From Streptomyces sp. SDr-06 (GTDB lineage: Bacteria; Actinomycetota; Actinomycetes; Streptomycetales; Streptomycetaceae): 64,000 nucleotides of DNA. Positions 60,216 through 64,000 of this stretch are shown one piece after another. The stretch lies in contig NZ_QOLA01000006.1 in assembly GCF_003324565.1 (NCBI RefSeq), positions 248,001 through 312,000 on the forward strand, in the 5' to 3' direction. How positions within the stretch are numbered: position 1 is the stretch's first letter; every line of letters begins with the position of its first letter. Position numbers and translations under genes: made by a program. Under the pieces are notes generated by a model. The model searched no databases and was not told the DNA's origin. It worked only from the letters and a program-made list of their open reading frames with translations.

Positions 60216-60401
60216 ATGAGCACCACAGACGAAGCAGGCGACCTACGCGTCCGACAGCTGCGGGACCAGGTGGACGCACTCAACGCCGCCGCGGCCCGCG
60301 CCCGGGACCCAGAACTGCGCCGACGCCTCCTGGACAAGGCCCGCTTCCTCCAGGAGGAAGGCGAGCGGCGCCCCAGCGCCGACCCCGCCCCGTCGAGGTG
60401 A
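60216..60401 (+). CDS. DUF6381-like small charged protein
   Basis: 61 residues from ATG 60216 with AGGAG seven nt upstream. Highly charged helical protein: RVRQLRDQVDALNAAAARARDPELRRRLLDKARFL follows the RDK-x-x-x-L-x-x-A-A-E pattern of DUF6381 small proteins that often sit in the SigB regulon. A cytosolic stress-protectant or structural role is guessed. 148 nt after the sigma gene. Confidence 0.75.
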   Translation: MSTTDEAGDLRVRQLRDQVDALNAAAARARDPELRRRLLDKARFLQEEGERRPSADPAPSR

Positions 60402-60487
60402 TCCCAGGCGAGCAGAGGGGGCGGCACCGCACGGGCGCCGCCCGCCCCCCAGACACCTCGATCGGGGATGACGTATTGTTGACGATT

Positions 60488-60525
60488 GAAGGGCCTTGCC
60501 GCCTCCCCCGTCGGCAAGGCCCTTC
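60488..60525. terminator. Strong bidirectional hairpin between DUF6381 and Ku genes
   Basis: GAAGGGCCTTGCCG (60488-60501) and CGGCAAGGCCCTTC (60512-60525) form a perfect 14-bp stem with a 10-nt loop, 86 nt after the DUF6381 stop. Confidence 0.85.
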
Positions 60526-60650
60526 GCCGTGCAGGCCGACGTCCTGGAACCGCTCGCGGAACGAGCACCCGTTGGACAGCGTCGGCGCGACAGGTGACCG
60601 CCGGGTTGAGAACCTACGGAAAAGGGGCTGACGACGAAGGCGGTGGCGTG

Positions 60651-61658
60651 GTGGCCAGACCCGTGTGGTCAGGAGTCCTCAGTTTCGGCCTGGTCAGCAT
60701 CCCGGTGGGCCTGTACACCGCGACCGACACCCACACCATCCACTTCCACCAGCTCCAGCGCGGCACCTCGGACCGGATCCGCAACCGGCGGGTGAACGAG
60801 CGCACGGGCAAGGAAGTCGACGCGAAGGACATCGTCAAGGGCTACGACACCGGCGAGGAGTACGTCATCGTCGAGCCCGGTGAACTCGACGACATCGCGC
60901 CAGGCCGCTCCCAGGCCCTGGAGATCACCGGGTTCGTGGGCCTCGACGAGATAGAGCCGATCTACTTCGACCGGACGTACTATCTCGCTCCGCGCGGCAA
61001 GGAATACGCCAAGATCTACAGCCTGCTGGAGCAAGCGCTGGGACGGTCGGAGAAGGCGGGAATCGCCACCTTCGTCATGCGCCAGCACGAATACCTCGTC
61101 GCTGTGAAGGCCGAGGACGGGCTCATCACCCTGCATACGCTGCACTGGGCCGACGAGATCCGGAACCCGAAGGAAGAGATCGGCGACCTCCCCGGGAAGA
61201 CCTCCACGTCGGGCAAGGAGCTGCGCATGGCCGAGCAGCTCATCGAAGCGCTCAGCATGAGCTGGGACCCCGGGCAGTTCCACGACACGTTCCAGGAGAA
61301 GGTCAGCGCCCTCATCGAGGCGAAGAAGTCCGGCGAGAGCGTCGAGAAGGCCGAGCCCGCTCCGAAGCCGTCGCCCGCCCTCGACCTGATGGAAGCCCTG
61401 CGGGCCAGCGTGGAAGGGGCGCGCAGCCCCAAGGACAGCCGCGAGAAGGCCACCACCCGAGGCGGCGGGTCCCAGCGGACGGCGAAGAAGCCGGCCGGAA
61501 AGAAGCGCGTCCCGTCCTCGGAGAAAGGGGCCGACCCGCAGACGATGAACAAGGCCGAGCTCTACAAGAAGGCTGCGGCGGCCGGAATCGAAGGCCGCTC
61601 CACCATGACGCGTGACGAACTGATCCAGGCTCTCGCCGACCGGCGCCAGGCCGCCTGA
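60651..61658 (+). CDS. ku: Ku protein (non-homologous end joining)
   Basis: 335 residues; GTG 60651 taken (GTG 60648 also possible), GAAGG about 10 nt upstream. RPVWSGVLSFGLVSIPVGLY at the N-terminus, FHQLQRGTSDRIRNRRVNERTGKEV, YDTGEEYVIVEPGELD and YYLAPRGKEYAKIYSLLEQAL are the Ku core. The C-terminus adds a lysine-rich linker and a SAP-like segment (MNKAELYKKAAAAGIEGRSTMTRDELIQAL). Ku homodimers encircle DNA ends and recruit LigD. No ligD gene is next to it. It is convergent with the FUSC gene, 21 nt apart. Confidence 0.96.
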   Translation: MARPVWSGVLSFGLVSIPVGLYTATDTHTIHFHQLQRGTSDRIRNRRVNERTGKEVDAKDIVKGYDTGEEYVIVEPGELDDIAPGRSQALEITGFVGLDEIEPIYFDRTYYLAPRGKEYAKIYSLLEQALGRSEKAGIATFVMRQHEYLVAVKAEDGLITLHTLHWADEIRNPKEEIGDLPGKTSTSGKELRMAEQLIEALSMSWDPGQFHDTFQEKVSALIEAKKSGESVEKAEPAPKPSPALDLMEALRASVEGARSPKDSREKATTRGGGSQRTAKKPAGKKRVPSSEKGADPQTMNKAELYKKAAAAGIEGRSTMTRDELIQALADRRQAA

Positions 61659-61679
61659 ACCCGCAGCGCGCCGCCCCGC

Positions 61680-62948
61680 TCAGGCGCTGTCCCCTCGCGG
61701 TCGGCCCGGCTCGGAGCGGTCCTCGGACTGTTCGGCTCCCCCCTCGCTGTCCACCTTCTCGTCGGGCGCACGTCCCGCGATCTCCGACAGGTCGCCGAGC
61801 AGCCGGATCGTGTCGGCGGTGATGACTGCGAGCGCGTCCGGCAACTCCCCGCTGCGCTCACGGAAGACCGCGCTGAGCCGGGCCTGAGCGGCATAGGCCG
61901 TCCGCAGCGCTCTTTGCCGGTCGCGGCCGCGCTCGCTCGCCGTGTCGTCCTCCTCCGGCGCGTCGGCGGTGGAGCGCTCCAGTGTGTCGTCCAGCTCGCA
62001 CACGTCCCCCGCGGCTCGCAGCAGCTCGGCCACGATGGCGAGCGCCGGATCCGGAAGGGCGGCATGGTCGGACCTGCCTTCGGCGGCCCCGGTCAGCGTC
62101 CGGGTGATCGCTTCGACATGACTCGTGATCCGGTCCCAGGTGAAGTCCCAGTCCGCGGCGGGTGGCACCGGCGCGGAGCGGCGCAGCCTGCGCCCAGGGT
62201 TGAAGCGGTAGCTCTCGTCCGACCAACTGCGGGCGGTGCGCAGGTCGGTGACGCGATCGGTGAGCCGCCGGGCCCGGTCGTGCCAGGCCTGCGCCTCCTC
62301 ACGGGTCGGACCGTCGTCGCCGAGCCCGTCCGCGATGGTGTGCAGCAGCGCGGCGCTCTCCTCCGGCAGGTGCCCGCGCAGGTGGCGCACGCTGCGGGAG
62401 TGCACCGGCGGCAGCACCAGCGCGTTGACGGCGAGCCCGATGGCCGCTCCCAGCAGCGTCTCCAGGAACCGGTGCAGGATGTCGAACCCCGAGTAGGTGC
62501 CATAGACCAGAACGAACAGGGCAGCAGTCGGCGCGTTGAGACCCTGGGCGCCGAACCGGGCGTACGAGCCGAAGAGCATCGTCACCGGCAACGCGATGAC
62601 CATGGCCAGCATGGTGTCGCGCGTGAGCACACCGGCACCGGCCGCAAGCAGCGTGCCCATGACCACGACCACGAACTGTTGCAGTGCGGTCTTGAGCGAC
62701 CGGTAGACCGTGCTCTGCACCAGGAAGATCGCCGTCCAGGGCGCGAGGAGCGCCATCGGCGCCTTCCACCACCAGCCCGCCAGCGCCCAGGCGATCAGCG
62801 CCGCCGCGGCGGCCTTCAACGCCTGGACGGCAGTGTCACGTTCGGGCCCGGGCCCGCGCAGCGCCCGCCGTGTCGACCGGGCCACGGCCGCACACTCCCA
62901 GATCGCCCACTGCCTCCACTGGACGGCAGCCTGACTCAGATCTCTCAA
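61680..62948 (-). CDS. FUSC-family aromatic-acid exporter-like membrane protein
   Basis: 422 residues from TTG 62948 (AGGATGGAA close upstream); the start is uncertain. About five hydrophobic segments in the first 210 residues (ALKAAAAALIAWALAGWWW, VVVVMGTLLAAGAGVL), with the FUSC/AaeB-like ALLAPWTAIFLVQSTVYRSLKTA and GLNAPTAALFVLVYGTYSG, then a long cytosolic helical C-terminal part that is acidic at the end. It likely exports small acids or acts in osmotic or envelope stress tolerance. It follows an SDR gene in the same direction. Confidence 0.83.
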   Translation of the reverse strand: MRDLSQAAVQWRQWAIWECAAVARSTRRALRGPGPERDTAVQALKAAAAALIAWALAGWWWKAPMALLAPWTAIFLVQSTVYRSLKTALQQFVVVVMGTLLAAGAGVLTRDTMLAMVIALPVTMLFGSYARFGAQGLNAPTAALFVLVYGTYSGFDILHRFLETLLGAAIGLAVNALVLPPVHSRSVRHLRGHLPEESAALLHTIADGLGDDGPTREEAQAWHDRARRLTDRVTDLRTARSWSDESYRFNPGRRLRRSAPVPPAADWDFTWDRITSHVEAITRTLTGAAEGRSDHAALPDPALAIVAELLRAAGDVCELDDTLERSTADAPEEDDTASERGRDRQRALRTAYAAQARLSAVFRERSGELPDALAVITADTIRLLGDLSEIAGRAPDEKVDSEGGAEQSEDRSEPGRPRGDSA

Positions 62949-62987
62949 CGTTCCATCCTGTCGTCCCGCCCTCCGCGGCGGACCGTG

Positions 62988-63018
62988 CCGGGGAGGGCCA
63001 CCCGCGGTGCCTCCCCGG
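62988..63018 (-). terminator. Hairpin after the SDR gene
   Basis: CCGGGGAGG (62988-62996) and CCTCCCCGG (63010-63018) form a 9-bp stem with a 13-nt loop, 3 nt beyond the SDR stop codon on the minus strand. Confidence 0.65.
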
Positions 63019-63020
63019 GC

Positions 63021-63908
63021 CTACGGAAGCGGCGAGCCACCGGTGGCGTTCAGCACTTCCGCGGTGATGAAACTGGCGCGCTCGGAGGCGAGGAAGACAT
63101 AGGCAGGCGCCATCTCGGCGGGCTGCGCGGGCCTCCCCAGCGGGGCCTGCTTGCCGAACTCGGCGGTGTCCGGCAGCGTCGCCGGGATGAGCGGTGTCCA
63201 CACCGGACCCGGCGCGACGGCGTTGACGCGGATTCCCCGTTCGGCCAGCATCTGCGCCAGCCCCTTGGTGAAGGTGACGATCGCGCCCTTGGTCATCGCG
63301 TAGTCCAACAGATGGGGACTGGGCTGGTACGCCTGCACCGAGGTGGTGTTGATGACGGACCCACCGGCCGGGATGTGCGGCACGGCCATCTTCGTCAGCC
63401 AGAACATCCCGTACAGGTTGGTGCGCAGGACCCGGTCGAACTGCTCGGTGGTGATGGCTTCGATGCCGTCGGGCTGGGACATCTGGTACGCCGCGTTGTT
63501 GACCAGTACGTCGATGCGCCCGAACTCCGCGACCGCGCGGTCGATCAGGTCACGGCACTGCTGCTCCTCACGGATGTCGCAGCTCACCGCGATGGCCCGG
63601 CGCCCCGCCGCCTCCACCAGGTCCACGGTCTGGCGGGCATCGTCCTTCTCCTCCGGCAGGTGGGTGAACAGCACGTCGGCGCCTTCGCGGGCGTAGGCGA
63701 GCGTCACGGCCCGCCCGATGCCGGAGTCGCCACCCGTGAGGACGGCCCTGCGGCCGGTGAGGAGCCCACTGCCCTGGTACGTCTGCTCACCGTGATCCGG
63801 TGGCGGGTCCATCGGCCCGGTCCAGCCGGGGTGCGGCTGGTCCTGCTGGGGCAGATCCGGCTGCGGGTACTTCTCGGTCGGGTGCTGCGGGCGGGTCGGG
63901 TCTGTCAT
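63021..63908 (-). CDS. Stress-type SDR oxidoreductase (GSP39/YghA-like)
   Basis: 295 residues from ATG 63908 with AAGGAAAGG seven nt upstream. A Pro/Gln-rich N-terminal extension of about 45 residues precedes the Rossmann motif LTGGDSGIGRAVTLAYA, then VNNAAYQMSQ, catalytic Ser of TTSVQAYQPSP and YAMTK. The long N-tail and GGDSGIGRA motif are typical of the general-stress SDRs related to YhdF/YghA and glucose 1-dehydrogenases. It probably belongs to the SigB-like stress regulon with the neighbours at 59-63 kb. Confidence 0.9.
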   Translation of the reverse strand: MTDPTRPQHPTEKYPQPDLPQQDQPHPGWTGPMDPPPDHGEQTYQGSGLLTGRRAVLTGGDSGIGRAVTLAYAREGADVLFTHLPEEKDDARQTVDLVEAAGRRAIAVSCDIREEQQCRDLIDRAVAEFGRIDVLVNNAAYQMSQPDGIEAITTEQFDRVLRTNLYGMFWLTKMAVPHIPAGGSVINTTSVQAYQPSPHLLDYAMTKGAIVTFTKGLAQMLAERGIRVNAVAPGPVWTPLIPATLPDTAEFGKQAPLGRPAQPAEMAPAYVFLASERASFITAEVLNATGGSPLP

Positions 63909-64000
63909 GGGAACGCCTTTCCTTAAGGGGAGAGCCACGATCCGGGAACGGCCGCAAACCCGCGGAGCGACCTGCCGCGGGAACTCGGCCCTGCCGCCGC
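63909..64000. other. Upstream region of the SDR gene, cut by the window edge
   Basis: 92 nt; nothing recognised beyond the SDR ribosome site. Confidence 0.4.

Noticed and set aside
1..64000. Insertion sequences, integrase genes, attachment sites, tRNA genes or CRISPR arrays
   Set aside because: No transposase or integrase protein, no tRNA cloverleaf and no repeat-spacer pattern was found by reading; a computed search could still find degenerate copies.

Overview
The window is a GC-rich actinomycete chromosome segment, almost certainly Streptomyces. Evidence: an SsgA-family sporulation protein, two SigB-type sigma factors, a Ku protein, many GTG starts with GGAGG-type ribosome sites, 4-nt ATGA/GTGA gene overlaps, and TTA codons found only in a secondary-metabolite operon. 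No rRNA, tRNA, IS element or CRISPR array was seen.

Layout. 1-4529: end of a ChW-repeat cell-surface protein, two Pro/Gly-rich membrane-anchored proteins (one a PQQ-like beta-propeller) and a secreted phosphodiester glycosidase. 4785-7027: a RimK-like ATP-grasp ligase translationally coupled to an MFS exporter. 7123-18211: a ten-gene minus-strand biosynthetic operon: DRE-TIM aldolase, FAH-fold hydrolase/hydratase, adenylation-carrier didomain, asparagine synthetase, stand-alone adenylation enzyme, stand-alone carrier protein, P450, type II thioesterase, APC permease, second thioesterase. It has no condensation domain, most genes overlap, and three genes carry a TTA codon. I infer carrier-bound amino acid tailoring, perhaps joined by the convergent ATP-grasp ligase and exported by the MFS or APC carrier; the product is unknown.

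18883-21610: quinone reductase with a divergent MmyB-type regulator, and an F420-type oxidoreductase. 21957-25380: a second small pathway operon (glucokinase-like kinase, GmhA-like sugar-phosphate isomerase, GT20 trehalose-phosphate-synthase-like glycosyltransferase), resembling the tool set of pseudo-oligosaccharide pathways but without a cyclase or phosphatase here. 25356-29570: a 1,404-residue caspase-NACHT/STAND-WD40 protein, convergent with and overlapping the GT20 gene. 29702-32435: two opposed NAD-dependent epimerase/dehydratases and an alpha/beta hydrolase.

32519-46711 is a signalling block: SsgA-like protein, SigB-type sigma factor, anti-sigma kinase, SDR-DUF2867 protein, ANTAR-GAF-PAS-PP2C phosphatase, a giant seven-repeat HAMP hybrid histidine kinase, a coupled MEDS-STAS / MEDS-HATPase pair and an ANTAR-GAF protein. 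These are the parts of partner-switching stress control.

46922-64000 is mostly housekeeping or accessory: a MarR-SRPBCC-AlkD operon with a palindromic operator and a probably leaderless start, DUF3626, a GT39 membrane glycosyltransferase, a substrate-binding protein lacking a signal peptide, a secreted M4 protease with chitin-binding module, a LuxR-type LAL regulator, a second SigB-type sigma factor with a DUF6381 protein, Ku, a FUSC-type exporter and a stress-type SDR.
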